From: Bacteroidota bacterium
GTDB taxonomy: Bacteria; Bacteroidota; Bacteroidia; Bacteroidales; Porphyromonadaceae
DNA length: 51,764 bases
Direction of reading: 5' to 3'
NCBI GenBank assembly: GCA_023395395.1
Contig: JAEWZH010000022.1
Span: forward strand, 1 to 51,764
The position numbers and the translations under genes are program-made. Below the pieces are notes generated by a model, which searched no databases, was not told where the DNA came from, and saw only the letters and a list, made by a program, of their open reading frames with translations. Positions 34,190-42,425 of this stretch are shown in pieces. Every line of letters begins with the position of its first letter. Position 1 is the stretch's first letter.

Positions 34190-34345
34190 CTCATAGTCGG
34201 TCTTCTGACTTATCTCACTCCTACTACGCCTTCCCACCAATCGTGTGGCAGTGGCACTATTTGCAGCAGAGCATCTACGAGAATTACAGCAGCGGGTACT
34301 GTACCGGATTTGCACCGGTTTCCCTACACTAGGTCTCTATATCTG
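34190..34345 (-). promoter_or_regulatory. Cobalamin riboswitch upstream of nrdD-nrdG
   Basis: On the minus strand I see the core elements in order: GGGAAACCGGTGCAAATCCGG, written here as its two halves GGGAAACCGG and TGCAAATCCGG, then CCCGCTGCTGTAA, the B12 box GCCACTG (34249-34255), GGGAAGGC and AGTCAGAAGACC. A -7 box TACCTTTG lies at 34352-34359, just upstream. Between the aptamer and the nrdD ATG is a small A7/T6 palindrome near 34161-34177, and the GGGAG ribosome-binding site could be sequestered. Cobalamin should switch the operon off, as known for RNR genes when a B12-dependent class II enzyme is also present. Confidence 0.93.
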
Positions 34346-34476
34346 TCTCCACAAAGGTAGCTATAATTTCCATATACACCCCGATATTTCGATGTAGAAT
34401 TAGGAGGAAAATTGCCCCGAATCTATATATTTTCCCAACCGCCTCTGTATCAACCCTTCCCGTTTGATATATCTCC

Positions 34477-34592
34477 CATGAGCATTTAATATATACTAAT
34501 TTCATCGATTAGTATATACTAAATACAGTAATTAGTATATATCAAACTAGGCAATTAGTATATATTAAATGGTTATGCCCTCTATAGAGGGC
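34477..34592. repeat. AT-rich palindromic repeat element, copy A
   Basis: Contains four units related to TTAGTATATACTAAA (one in the opposite sense), ending in AAATGGTTATG and a CCCTCTATAGAGGG palindrome. The layout and flanks match 51355-51474. The rest of 34360-34710 shows no gene. Confidence 0.75.
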
Positions 34593-34710
34593 GGTCAAGC
34601 GGTCGTCCGATACCGGTCATGACTTATACCTATCGCGGTCATCTGTACAGTATCTCAAGTGTTGGGAACAAATATAAATCTATAAAATGGATGATTTTCT
34701 TGACAATTGC

Positions 34711-34740
34711 TTTGTTGTATCAAGACTTTGTGTATATTTG
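34711..34740 (+). promoter_or_regulatory. Promoter of the broken lipoprotein gene and following genes
   Basis: TTTG at 34711-34714, 18 bp, then TATATTTG at 34733-34740. It is about 50 bp ahead of the ATG at 34792. Confidence 0.65.
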
Positions 34741-34791
34741 ATTCGTGAAAACATCACAACACAAGTATTTACAAATTAATTTTACCAAACC

Positions 34792-35165
34792 ATGAGAAAG
34801 AATTTGTTATTCCTATCTTGTATATTCTAAAAAATGGAGTTTATGGAGATGCGACCAAAGTTGATTCTGGAATATGCGCCGTGAGCGAAATGTGGGCTTA
34901 TAGCATTGGGAACTATATAGAGCAAAAAAAATTCAGCTTGAACTATATCCCTAGCAATGGGGGAGGATGGTGGTTTAAGCCAAGGGCTATTACCGATTTG
35001 ATAGTATCGCTTGGCAATAATCCGGCAATACTGGCACCCGGAGAGATCTCTGTCGCTCTAACACATGATGTAAGGGCAGTTGAAACCCTTAAAGAGAAGT
35101 TAGTAAGATTATATCCATCTAAAAAGAATAAGATTTATGAGACATTTAGGAAATACGGTCTATAG
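34792..35165 (+). pseudogene. Broken lipoprotein gene
   Basis: A good promoter leads to ATG at 34792 and M-R-K-N-L-L-F-L-S-C, a lipoprotein-type signal, but the frame stops at TAA 34828-34830. A second frame, open from before 34818 to 35165, carries the body: C-A-V-S-E-M-W-A-Y-S-I-G-N-Y-I-E-Q, then W-W-F-K-P-R-A-I-T-D-L. That segment resembles the C-terminal part of a larger Bacteroidota lipoprotein. The simplest reading is an internal deletion that joined the signal to the C-terminus out of frame. The end of this relic is included in the downstream 674-bp duplication. Confidence 0.6.
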
Positions 35166-35673
35166 GACTATTGTTGTATGTGCTTTCCTTATTTTGTTGT
35201 TTAGTTTTACTTGCGGGAGTAATTCACAGTCGTTGTACTTTAAGCAAGTGTTTCGTACGGACGATACCAAGGTTTATATGGTTTTATATAGGTCTGTTCT
35301 CGCATATCGCGAAATAACTTGCTTCCAAGACCAGAAACAATACGAACAGTCTCATTCCCTGGACTATGAGGGATTTAATTCTCTTCCACCCTATCCATCG
35401 AAAGAAACCATAAAATACGAGTTGGAGAGGACATTTCCGTGGGGATTTACAATAGATTCCGTGGGAGTTTACAGCAAAGTCGATAACGAAATGGTGGCAA
35501 TGTTTTACTCCAAGGTTATGGAGGCTAAGGGAAAGGTTTCTTCTACCAACTACACTAATCCCTTTTTGAGAGAGTATTGGGAAGTCCAATTTGATGAACA
35601 TCGGTACGCAGAAAAAAAATGGAACACTAGTATTGGCACCTTAACCTTTATCCTCAAGAAACTTGAGGAGTAA
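35137..35673 (+). CDS. Putative lipoprotein, tandem paralogue 1
   Basis: 178 residues with a hydrophobic N-terminal signal ending L-L-F-S-F-T-C-G, consistent with lipidation at the Cys. The mature part is polar, about 150 residues, with W-G-F, Y-S-K-V and F-L-R-E-Y-W-E-V-Q-F motifs. I do not recognise a family. The start overlaps the end of the broken gene upstream in another frame. Its partner at 35811-36347 differs at about 16 positions, mostly within one 25-residue patch (from V-L-A-Y-R-E-I-T-C-F to S-L-D-Y-E-G). Confidence 0.7.
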   Translation: MRHLGNTVYRTIVVCAFLILLFSFTCGSNSQSLYFKQVFRTDDTKVYMVLYRSVLAYREITCFQDQKQYEQSHSLDYEGFNSLPPYPSKETIKYELERTFPWGFTIDSVGVYSKVDNEMVAMFYSKVMEAKGKVSSTNYTNPFLREYWEVQFDEHRYAEKKWNTSIGTLTFILKKLEE

Positions 35674-35689
35674 CCCACAAACACTTAAA

Positions 35690-35718
35690 GGGTAGCATCT
35701 CCAGTCAAGATGCTACCC
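35690..35718 (+). terminator. Terminator after lipoprotein paralogue 1
   Basis: An 11-bp perfect stem (GGGTAGCATCT with AGATGCTACCC) and a 7-base loop, followed by a T-rich stretch. Confidence 0.8.
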
Positions 35719-35810
35719 CTTATTCTTTGCTCTAACACATGATGTAAGGGCAGTTGAAACCCTTAAAGAGAAGTTAGTAAGATTATATCCATCTAAAAAG
35801 AATAAGATTT

Positions 35811-36347
35811 ATGAGACATTTAGGAAATACGGTCTATAGGATTGTTGTTGTATGTGCTTTCCTTATTTTGTTGTTTAGTTTTACTTGTGGTAGGAATTCA
35901 CAGTCGTTGTACTTTAAGCAAGTGTTTCGTACGGACGATACCAAGGTTTACATGGTTTTATATAGGTCTGTTCTCGAATATGAAGAAATAACTTGCTTCC
36001 GAGACAAGAAACAATACGAAGAGTCTCATTTCCTGCGCTATGAGGGATTTAATTCTCTTCCACCCTATCCATCGAAAGAAACCATAAAATACGAGTTGGA
36101 GAGGACATTTCCGTGGGGATTTACAACAGATTCCGTGGGGGTTTACAGCAAAGTCGATAACGAAATAGTGGCGATGTTTTACTCCAAGGTTATGGAGGCT
36201 AAGGGAAAGGTTTCTTCTACCAACTACACTAATCCCTTTTTGAGAGAGTATTGGGAAGTCCAATTTGACGAACATCGGTACGCAGAAAAAAAATGGAACA
36301 CTAGTATTGGCACCTTAACCTTTATCCTCAAGAAACTGAAGGAGTAA
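35811..36347 (+). CDS. Putative lipoprotein, tandem paralogue 2
   Basis: 178 residues, same architecture as the gene at 35137. In the variable patch it reads V-L-E-Y-E-E-I-T-C-F-R-D-K-K-Q-Y-E-E-S-H-F-L-R-Y-E-G, where several changes alter charge (A to E, R to E, Q to R, Q to K, Q to E, D to R). Elsewhere the two copies are almost identical even at the DNA level. No promoter of its own is seen; it lies after the first copy's terminator, so expression may be reduced. Confidence 0.68.
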   Translation: MRHLGNTVYRIVVVCAFLILLFSFTCGRNSQSLYFKQVFRTDDTKVYMVLYRSVLEYEEITCFRDKKQYEESHFLRYEGFNSLPPYPSKETIKYELERTFPWGFTTDSVGVYSKVDNEIVAMFYSKVMEAKGKVSSTNYTNPFLREYWEVQFDEHRYAEKKWNTSIGTLTFILKKLKE

Positions 36348-36363
36348 CCCACAAACACTTAAA

Positions 36364-36392
36364 GGGTAACATCTCCAGTCAAGATGCTACCC
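36364..36392 (+). terminator. Terminator after lipoprotein paralogue 2
   Basis: The duplicated copy of the 35690 hairpin, now with one G-to-A change in the left arm (GGGTAACATCT) that weakens the stem. Confidence 0.7.
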
Positions 36393-36484
36393 CTTATTCT
36401 TTGTTTTATATCTGACTCTGCCTCGTGATAGAATGGCAGATAGGCAAGGGGTATTGGGAAAATTGGTAAATTTGCTCTTGGATT

Positions 36485-37219
36485 ATGGAGACCCATCAGG
36501 AGAGCATGGAAAATAATGATATAAGGGAGGGTATCAATTGGAGACCTTATATCACGAGATTTGTACTGCCACTTCTAATAGTGGTGGTACTGCTGTCGGC
36601 ATGGGTGTCGTATGAGGCACCTATGACCAAGGAGCCCTATCCAATGAGTGTGATGGAGCATAGGTCGAGCTTCCGGTACAGAGGGAGCTTTAATAGAGAT
36701 TTTAATGACCTCAACGATATACAGCTAATTGCCGCCCTTGATAAGGGTGTGGAGCCTGCGCATACACGCTTAGAGATGGAGCGGCGCAAGGGATTGGTCC
36801 ATATCTCTACCAATCCCAATTATGTGGTAGAGGAGCTGACGCACTCTGTACCCTATGTGGTGGAGGATATGGCAGAGCTGCTGGAGGATATTGGACTTGC
36901 CTTTATGGGCGAACTTGCCAAGGATACTTTGCCACTATACCGCCCAATCATTACAAGTGTAACACGGACTGCTGAGGATGTGAAAAATCTTAGGCAGGGG
37001 AATGGTAATGCGTCTGAAAATAGCACCCATCAGTATGGCACCACAGTGGATATTTCTTGGAAAAGGTTTGATAAGGTAGACCTGCAAGACCCTCGCTCTA
37101 TTCCTAACGAGGAACTCAAACACCTCTTGGCTATCGTGCTTAAGAGGTTTCACGATGATGGACGTGTCTATATCAAGCACGAACGTAAACAAGCTTGCTT
37201 CCACATGACTGTGAGATGA
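36485..37219 (+). CDS. DUF5715 family protein, membrane-anchored, peptidase M15-like
   Basis: 244 residues. One N-terminal membrane segment (F-V-L-P-L-L-I-V-V-V-L-L-S-A-W-V) is followed by an extracytoplasmic domain. The motif S-T-H-Q-Y-G-T-T-V-D-I-S-W and a later H-D-D-G, then K-H, match the zinc-site pattern of VanY/D-Ala-D-Ala carboxypeptidase-like proteins as seen in DUF5715. A role in peptidoglycan is plausible but not shown. Its stop overlaps the serB start. Confidence 0.75.
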   Translation: METHQESMENNDIREGINWRPYITRFVLPLLIVVVLLSAWVSYEAPMTKEPYPMSVMEHRSSFRYRGSFNRDFNDLNDIQLIAALDKGVEPAHTRLEMERRKGLVHISTNPNYVVEELTHSVPYVVEDMAELLEDIGLAFMGELAKDTLPLYRPIITSVTRTAEDVKNLRQGNGNASENSTHQYGTTVDISWKRFDKVDLQDPRSIPNEELKHLLAIVLKRFHDDGRVYIKHERKQACFHMTVR

Positions 37220-38031
37220 TGAAGAGGGCTTTTCACACTATAGAATTTCTTGGTAATCTTGAGGAAAACAAGGGAATCCAACCCATTTTTGAAAAATCAC
37301 AAAAATGTCTTTCCGATCAAGAACTGCCTGACTTCCTTCCTCAGTTTCTGGAGATCGTCCATCGTCAACCGATTGTCGCACGCTTTACAAAAAAGAGTTT
37401 TACTACTCCAAAACTGGTCATCTTTGATTTAGACAGCACCCTTGTGCAGTCGGAGTTTATGATCCATATCGGAATGGAGGAAGACAACCCGGAGCGAAGG
37501 GAAAGGCTAATGCAGCTCACTCGAGAAGCACTCAATGGAGAAGGAGTGTGGGTGAACAACTTTACCGAAAGAGTAAAGCTGCTCAAGGGCATGGAAGTAG
37601 AACGTTTGAAGAAATACTACCAAGAGCTTGCGCTCTCCGAGGGGGCAAGGGAATTAGTAGCGATGTTGAAGTCCCATGGGGTGCCTACGGCTATTGTCTC
37701 AGGGGCATGGATTGAGTATGTGCGGTATATTGCTGAGTGCCTACAGACAGAGGAGCACATTGGCTCTGTATGGAAGCATACGGATGGTATACTTACGGGA
37801 GAGATAGAGGGTGAACCTATTGGACCGCAAGCAAAAGCGAGGGTGATGGATGAGCTCGCAGATAAATATGGTATCACACCCGATGAGATTGTGGTGATTG
37901 CCGACGGATACAATGACTTGCCAATGATGGCCAAAGCCGGGTGTAGTTTTATGATATTTACTACACAGAAACCCTCTCCATCGTTGGTGCCTATCATGGT
38001 ATCACTCGAAGTTGATTTAATGACAACCTAA
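37216..38031 (+). CDS. serB: Phosphoserine phosphatase (HAD family)
   Basis: About 271 residues. HAD motif I is V-I-F-D-L-D-S-T-L-V, the last motif is V-V-I-A-D-G-Y-N-D-L-P-M (usual G-D-G replaced by A-D-G), and the G-A-R-E-L-V-A-M-L-K, then A-I-V-S-G-A-W motif II region is intact. It should hydrolyse phosphoserine in serine synthesis. I use the ATG at 37216, which overlaps the upstream TGA (coupled translation); an ATG at 37219 is equally placed. The N-terminal 60 residues are a short variable extension without a clear ACT domain. nadE follows 15 bp later. Confidence 0.88.
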   Translation: MMKRAFHTIEFLGNLEENKGIQPIFEKSQKCLSDQELPDFLPQFLEIVHRQPIVARFTKKSFTTPKLVIFDLDSTLVQSEFMIHIGMEEDNPERRERLMQLTREALNGEGVWVNNFTERVKLLKGMEVERLKKYYQELALSEGARELVAMLKSHGVPTAIVSGAWIEYVRYIAECLQTEEHIGSVWKHTDGILTGEIEGEPIGPQAKARVMDELADKYGITPDEIVVIADGYNDLPMMAKAGCSFMIFTTQKPSPSLVPIMVSLEVDLMTT

Positions 38032-38046
38032 CACTAATAGGAGCTT

Positions 38047-39966
38047 ATGAGATACGGATATGTAAAGGTGGCAGCTGCTGTGCCATTTGTAAGAGTAGCG
38101 GACTGTTTCTACAACGTGGAGCGACACGTAGCGATGGTTCGCCGTGCGGAGGAACAAAAAGTGGAGATGCTCACCTTTCCTGAGCTGTCAATTACGGGAT
38201 ATACCTGTGGCGACCTCTTTTTACAGCCTTTCCTACTAGAGCAGGCAGAGCAAGCAATCTGCCAACTCGCAGAGCAGACCAAGGATCTAAAGATGCTCAT
38301 CATCGTGGGTATGCCACTGCGTGCCGAGGAGAAGCTATATAACGCAGCTGTGGCGATACAGGAGGGCAAGATTCTCGGAGCCATCCCCAAGACCTATCTA
38401 CCCAATTACCGTGAGTTTCAGGAGAAGCGGTGGTTCAATAGTTCGCTCGATCTCTCCTACTCTACTGTGATGATTGGAGAGCACGAGGTGGAGTTTGGAC
38501 ACGATATAATCTTTAAGTGCGGCGATGTGGGTGTCGGCGTAGAGATTTGTGAAGACATGTGGACGCCAGTGACTCCAGGCACTCGCTTAGCACTCAACGG
38601 GGCACACCTCATTTTCAACCTCTCTGCGAGCAATGAAAATGCGGGGAAAAATAAGTACATCAAGTCGCTCATCACCTCTCTTTCCAGCCAGGCTATCACG
38701 GGGTATATCTACTGCTCGTGTGGCTTCGGCGAGAGCTCTACCGACCTCGTATATACGGGCAAGGCTTTTATCGCCGAGAATGGAGAGATGGTGGCAGAGA
38801 TGGAGCGCTTCAAGCTAGAGGAGAAACTCCTCGTAAGTGATATAGATGTGGAGCGCATCCGTACCGAGCGTCTTATCAATAGCTCGTTCCGTACGGCAGC
38901 CTCTGTCTATGCAGGGGAGAAACTCAAAGTGGTGCCTTTTGAACTCAAGGATGCAGACCGCAGCTACGAGATGAGTCGCCCGGTCGAGCGCAATCCTTTT
39001 ATGCCTTCGAGCACCAATCTCGCTGAGCGTTGTGAAGAGATGTGTCAGATACAAATGGTAGGGCTAGCGCAACGGCTCAATCATCTTGGCAAGTCTAAGA
39101 TTGTCTTGGGCGTAAGCGGTGGATTGGATAGTACGCTTGCATTGGTCGTAGCTGTCCGCACGATGGATATGCTCGGGCGTGACCGAAAGGACATCATCGG
39201 GGTCACCATGCCTGGTCTTGGCACAAGCAAAAGGACTTACGAAAATAGCAAACGTATGATCGGGCTATTGGGTATCACCGCCCGTGACATCTCCATCAGC
39301 GAGGCTTCGATTGAGCATCTAAAGGCAATAGGTCACGACACTACTACCCAGGATGTCACCTACGAAAACGCCCAAGCTCGTGAACGCACGCAAATACTGA
39401 TGGATATTGCTAACATGGAGGGTGGCTTTGTGCTTGGCACAGGCGACCTCAGCGAGCTCGCCCTCGGCTGGTGTACCTACAATGGCGACCACTCTAGTAT
39501 GTACAGCATCAACGGCTCTATCCCTAAGACATCTATCAAGATGATGGTGCACCAGATAGGTGCCTCAAACACCTTTGGAGAGGAGCTTTCTAAAATTTTA
39601 CTGGATGTAGTGGATACCCCTGTGAGCCCTGAGCTGACCGGAGGCGAACTAAAGCAAAAGACAGAGGATATCATCGGACCTTATGAAGTGCACGACTTCT
39701 ATCTCTATCACATGCTACAGAATGCCTACTCTCCCAATAAGATTTTTTACCTCGCCCGCAAAGCCTTTGAGGGCATCTACACCAAGGAACAGCTTAAACA
39801 CTGGATGCTGATATTTGCTCGCCGATTCTTTGCGCAACAATACAAACGCAATTTCCTCCCCGATGGTCCTAAGGTGGGTGTAGTATCACTATCGCCACGT
39901 GGCACTTGGCGTATGCCTAGCGATGCTTCATCTCAGATGTGGATAGAAACCATCGAGAAGTTTTGA
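38047..39966 (+). CDS. nadE: Glutamine-dependent NAD+ synthetase
   Basis: 639 residues, bifunctional. The N-terminal nitrilase-type glutaminase has Glu in F-P-E-L-S-I-T-G-Y-T-C, Lys in I-P-K-T-Y-L-P-N-Y and Cys in V-G-V-E-I-C-E-D-M-W. The C-terminal synthetase has the PP-loop V-L-G-V-S-G-G-L-D-S-T and the G-T-G-D-L-S-E-L-A-L-G-W-C-T-Y motif. It converts nicotinate adenine dinucleotide to NAD+ with ammonia tunnelled from glutamine. Full length and intact. A hairpin terminator follows. Confidence 0.97.
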   Translation: MRYGYVKVAAAVPFVRVADCFYNVERHVAMVRRAEEQKVEMLTFPELSITGYTCGDLFLQPFLLEQAEQAICQLAEQTKDLKMLIIVGMPLRAEEKLYNAAVAIQEGKILGAIPKTYLPNYREFQEKRWFNSSLDLSYSTVMIGEHEVEFGHDIIFKCGDVGVGVEICEDMWTPVTPGTRLALNGAHLIFNLSASNENAGKNKYIKSLITSLSSQAITGYIYCSCGFGESSTDLVYTGKAFIAENGEMVAEMERFKLEEKLLVSDIDVERIRTERLINSSFRTAASVYAGEKLKVVPFELKDADRSYEMSRPVERNPFMPSSTNLAERCEEMCQIQMVGLAQRLNHLGKSKIVLGVSGGLDSTLALVVAVRTMDMLGRDRKDIIGVTMPGLGTSKRTYENSKRMIGLLGITARDISISEASIEHLKAIGHDTTTQDVTYENAQARERTQILMDIANMEGGFVLGTGDLSELALGWCTYNGDHSSMYSINGSIPKTSIKMMVHQIGASNTFGEELSKILLDVVDTPVSPELTGGELKQKTEDIIGPYEVHDFYLYHMLQNAYSPNKIFYLARKAFEGIYTKEQLKHWMLIFARRFFAQQYKRNFLPDGPKVGVVSLSPRGTWRMPSDASSQMWIETIEKF

Positions 39967-39982
39967 CTCGGGCACAATAATA

Positions 39983-40016
39983 TAGGCGACATCACTCTTT
40001 AGAGCGATGTCGCCTA
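39983..40016 (+). terminator. Terminator after nadE
   Basis: An 11-bp perfect stem (TAGGCGACATC with GATGTCGCCTA) about 17 bp after the stop. The T-run is weak. Confidence 0.65.
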
Positions 40017-40038
40017 CTATTATCTCGCAAATAATCTC

Positions 40039-40046
40039 TACATTTG
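40039..40046 (+). promoter_or_regulatory. -7 box for the BamE-like lipoprotein gene
   Basis: TACATTTG fits TAnnTTTG and lies about 35 bp ahead of the ATG at 40082. No clear -33 was found. Confidence 0.45.
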
Positions 40047-40081
40047 TATCGACTACCCCAATTGGTAGCACTAGATTTAAT

Positions 40082-40546
40082 ATGGAAAAAACATACAGAA
40101 ATGGTTTTATTATCCCTCTTTTCTTACTGCTCTCACTTGCACTTACGAGTTGTAAATCCATGGAAGAGTATTTGAATAGGGACGATAGGGTTCACAAGCG
40201 CATCACTTCGCTTGAGCTTGGTATGACTAAGCAGAGGGTATTGGACATTATTCAATATCAGCCCGACTTTATGAATAAAGAGGTATTTTCGGATGGTCTA
40301 CGTGAAATATTAATCTATAGAGGCTCCTATAACCCTAATGGCTGGATAGGCGAAGCGACACCGACCGTTTATAGATTGATTTTTGAAAACAACTATTTGG
40401 TGGTGGTGGATGCCGATAAGGACTACGAACAAATACGTATCCAAGAACAGCGACGAATAGAGCAAGCTCGTAAGGAGGCGGAGGATCGCCGAATAGCTGC
40501 AATTATCGAAGCCCAAAAGAAGAAGGGAGAAAAAGAGTCTAAGTAA
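40082..40546 (+). CDS. Small lipoprotein, SmpA/BamE-like
   Basis: 154 residues from the ATG at 40082 (M-E-K-T-Y-R-N-G-F-I-I-P); the frame is open upstream but only this start gives a proper signal. The lipobox is L-A-L-T-S-C. The mature part has I-T-S-L-E-L-G-M-T-K-Q-R-V-L-D-I-I, the helix pattern of SmpA/OmlA (BamE) domains, then a V-Y-R-L-I-F-E-N-N strand and a long charged C-terminal helix (R-R-I-E-Q-A-R-K-E-A-E-D-R-R). It probably faces the periplasm. The role is not established, and BamE itself has no long charged tail. Confidence 0.7.
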   Translation: MEKTYRNGFIIPLFLLLSLALTSCKSMEEYLNRDDRVHKRITSLELGMTKQRVLDIIQYQPDFMNKEVFSDGLREILIYRGSYNPNGWIGEATPTVYRLIFENNYLVVVDADKDYEQIRIQEQRRIEQARKEAEDRRIAAIIEAQKKKGEKESK

Positions 40547-40556
40547 AGCTAGAGGA

Positions 40557-42419
40557 CTACTCTATGCAGAGGTTGCTAAGATGGGCAGGAGATGCGAGAG
40601 GCGCCTGCTGTAGCTTGGTGATGCGTAGGCGGTCGCCGGTGGTGGACACTTTTTGCTCGTAGCCTGTATAAGCCCGGGGGGTAACCCGAAGGTAAGCATC
40701 ACGCCCCCAGCGATTATACACCTTGATAAGCAGCTCATTAGATCCACTTTTTAGTGGCAGACATAGGCTTAGTTTTCCAGTACCCTCTTCCCTGTGGATA
40801 GCGCCATCAAGATACGCCCCATTGAGGTAGACGAGAATCCCATCTTTGTAGGTGATATCCACCATGGCGAAGCTAGCGCTTGCCGTCAGTAGTTGCTGAC
40901 GGTAGAGTTTTCCTTGGTTAAATCCGAGCTGGAGCTCTACCCCCTTTGGTAAATCCGCCGTTGAAGCCCTCCATTCCGGATGCTCTGAAATCGTCGCAAG
41001 CCTCCCCCTTTGATTTGCCTCTTCTACTCTACCCCATTTAATATCGCCTTGCGGATGAGCAGAAGTAGTCTGAGGCTTTAGTACTATCTCCTTATCGTTG
41101 ATTAGGATAGTCTGCCCTACTTCGGCATCGGTGTAACTGAGTGTAACACTCTTTCGTTTATCGATAGCCCACTCATAGCCTACGATACTACGAAAGCTGG
41201 CGTAATAGTCAGCTGAAGAATGGGCAAAGAGAGGGGTGGCATTGAGTGCGGTGAGGTCGCCTTTCATCGCATTTGTCATTGGAGCTTTCCAAGGCTGGGT
41301 GTAAACATCGTAATAGGTATTGCTAGCAAGTAACTTACTGCCAGCTGGCTTTGCTCCACCTTTCTCCACAAAAGAGTACAACGTGCTATTATCCTCCGAT
41401 ATAGTAGCGAGCTTATCCCCCTCTGCTGCAGGGTGCGTATTGTAGAGTGCAGCTTGTATAGGCTCAATCTCCTCTCCTATCCGTCTGAGTACTTCTGACT
41501 CAAATGGGACAATCGTGCCGTCGCCCATAGGACCAATATTGAGTAAATACTTGCCTCCATAGGCTACCACCTTGATAAGCGCGGAGAGCTTCTCCTTTAC
41601 TTTGGCCTCCACTTCGCCCCGCTCTTGCCACGAGCGGTAGCCCCAAGTCTCATCGAACATCGATGCAGCCGTCTGCCAAGGCATCGCCATAAGATAGTCG
41701 GGGTATTCATTATCTGCCATCACACAGAAGTCGGCATAGTCATTGCCAAGACGACCACTTACCATACAATCGGGTTGCAACTCGTGCACAAGGGTGTAGA
41801 GCTCTGCACTCTGCTCCTTGGTAAGACTTCCCATATCAAACCAAAGCTCGTCTACTCTCCCATACTTGGTGAGAAGCTCTCGCACCTGTGCTTTATTGTA
41901 CTCGTGGTGCAGAGCGGTGACGGCATCGGCATTGTGCGAACTAAATGGCATGGCATAGGGATAGTGCCAGTCTATCAAAGAAAAGTAGATACCAAAGCCT
42001 ATGCCTTCACGGTGGCACACTTCAGCCAGCTCCCCTATAAGGTCTCGTCTAGCAGGCGTGTTCATGACGTTATACTCGGTTGTTTGGGTATCGAAAAGAC
42101 AAAATCCATCGTGGTGCTTGCTCGTCATTACTACGCTACGCATCCCTCCAGCTTTGGCAAGCGCTACAATCTCATTGGCATCGAAGCGCTCTGCGGTGAA
42201 CTCCTCGGCATACGCTTCGTACCAGTCACTAAACCCGATACCAAAGGTGAGTATCTGCTCGGAGTAGCCTCGCTCTATCGGCTTCCCATCAAAAACACCA
42301 GCTGGGATGGAGTAGAGACCATAGTGGACAAACATCGAGTACTTGTCGCCATACCAATTGCCCTGGGCAAGCGCAGTTCCCGCAATCAGCATCATCAGGG
42401 GAAAAAGGAGTCTTTTCAT
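40557..42419 (-). CDS. Alpha-L-fucosidase, GH29
   Basis: 620 residues. Signal peptide (M-K-R-L-L-F-P-L-M-M-L-I-A-G-T-A-L-A, cut before Q-G). The GH29 barrel has M-F-V-H-Y-G-L-Y-S, S-K-H-H-D-G-F-C-L-F and the nucleophile in V-D-E-L-W-F-D-M-G; the general acid is not certain by eye. The C-terminal about 200 residues form a beta domain that may bind carbohydrate. It releases fucose from host glycans in the periplasm or at the cell surface. It is the last gene of a run of minus-strand genes, 6 bp after dprA. Confidence 0.92.
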   Translation of the reverse strand: MKRLLFPLMMLIAGTALAQGNWYGDKYSMFVHYGLYSIPAGVFDGKPIERGYSEQILTFGIGFSDWYEAYAEEFTAERFDANEIVALAKAGGMRSVVMTSKHHDGFCLFDTQTTEYNVMNTPARRDLIGELAEVCHREGIGFGIYFSLIDWHYPYAMPFSSHNADAVTALHHEYNKAQVRELLTKYGRVDELWFDMGSLTKEQSAELYTLVHELQPDCMVSGRLGNDYADFCVMADNEYPDYLMAMPWQTAASMFDETWGYRSWQERGEVEAKVKEKLSALIKVVAYGGKYLLNIGPMGDGTIVPFESEVLRRIGEEIEPIQAALYNTHPAAEGDKLATISEDNSTLYSFVEKGGAKPAGSKLLASNTYYDVYTQPWKAPMTNAMKGDLTALNATPLFAHSSADYYASFRSIVGYEWAIDKRKSVTLSYTDAEVGQTILINDKEIVLKPQTTSAHPQGDIKWGRVEEANQRGRLATISEHPEWRASTADLPKGVELQLGFNQGKLYRQQLLTASASFAMVDITYKDGILVYLNGAYLDGAIHREEGTGKLSLCLPLKSGSNELLIKVYNRWGRDAYLRVTPRAYTGYEQKVSTTGDRLRITKLQQAPLASPAHLSNLCIE

Positions 42420-42425
42420 GCTTAA

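Larger units (their letters stand above)
35055..36402. repeat. 674-bp tandem duplication (two copies)
   Basis: 35055-35728 and 35729-36402 are near-identical direct copies. Each carries the last about 110 bp of the broken upstream gene, one lipoprotein gene and its terminator. The register (offset 674) is constant throughout. Confidence 0.92.

Noticed and set aside
41625..42425. A 266-codon plus-strand ORF opposite the GH29 gene
   Set aside because: Long, but wholly antisense to a clear alpha-L-fucosidase with signal peptide and catalytic motif. The translation looks like no protein.
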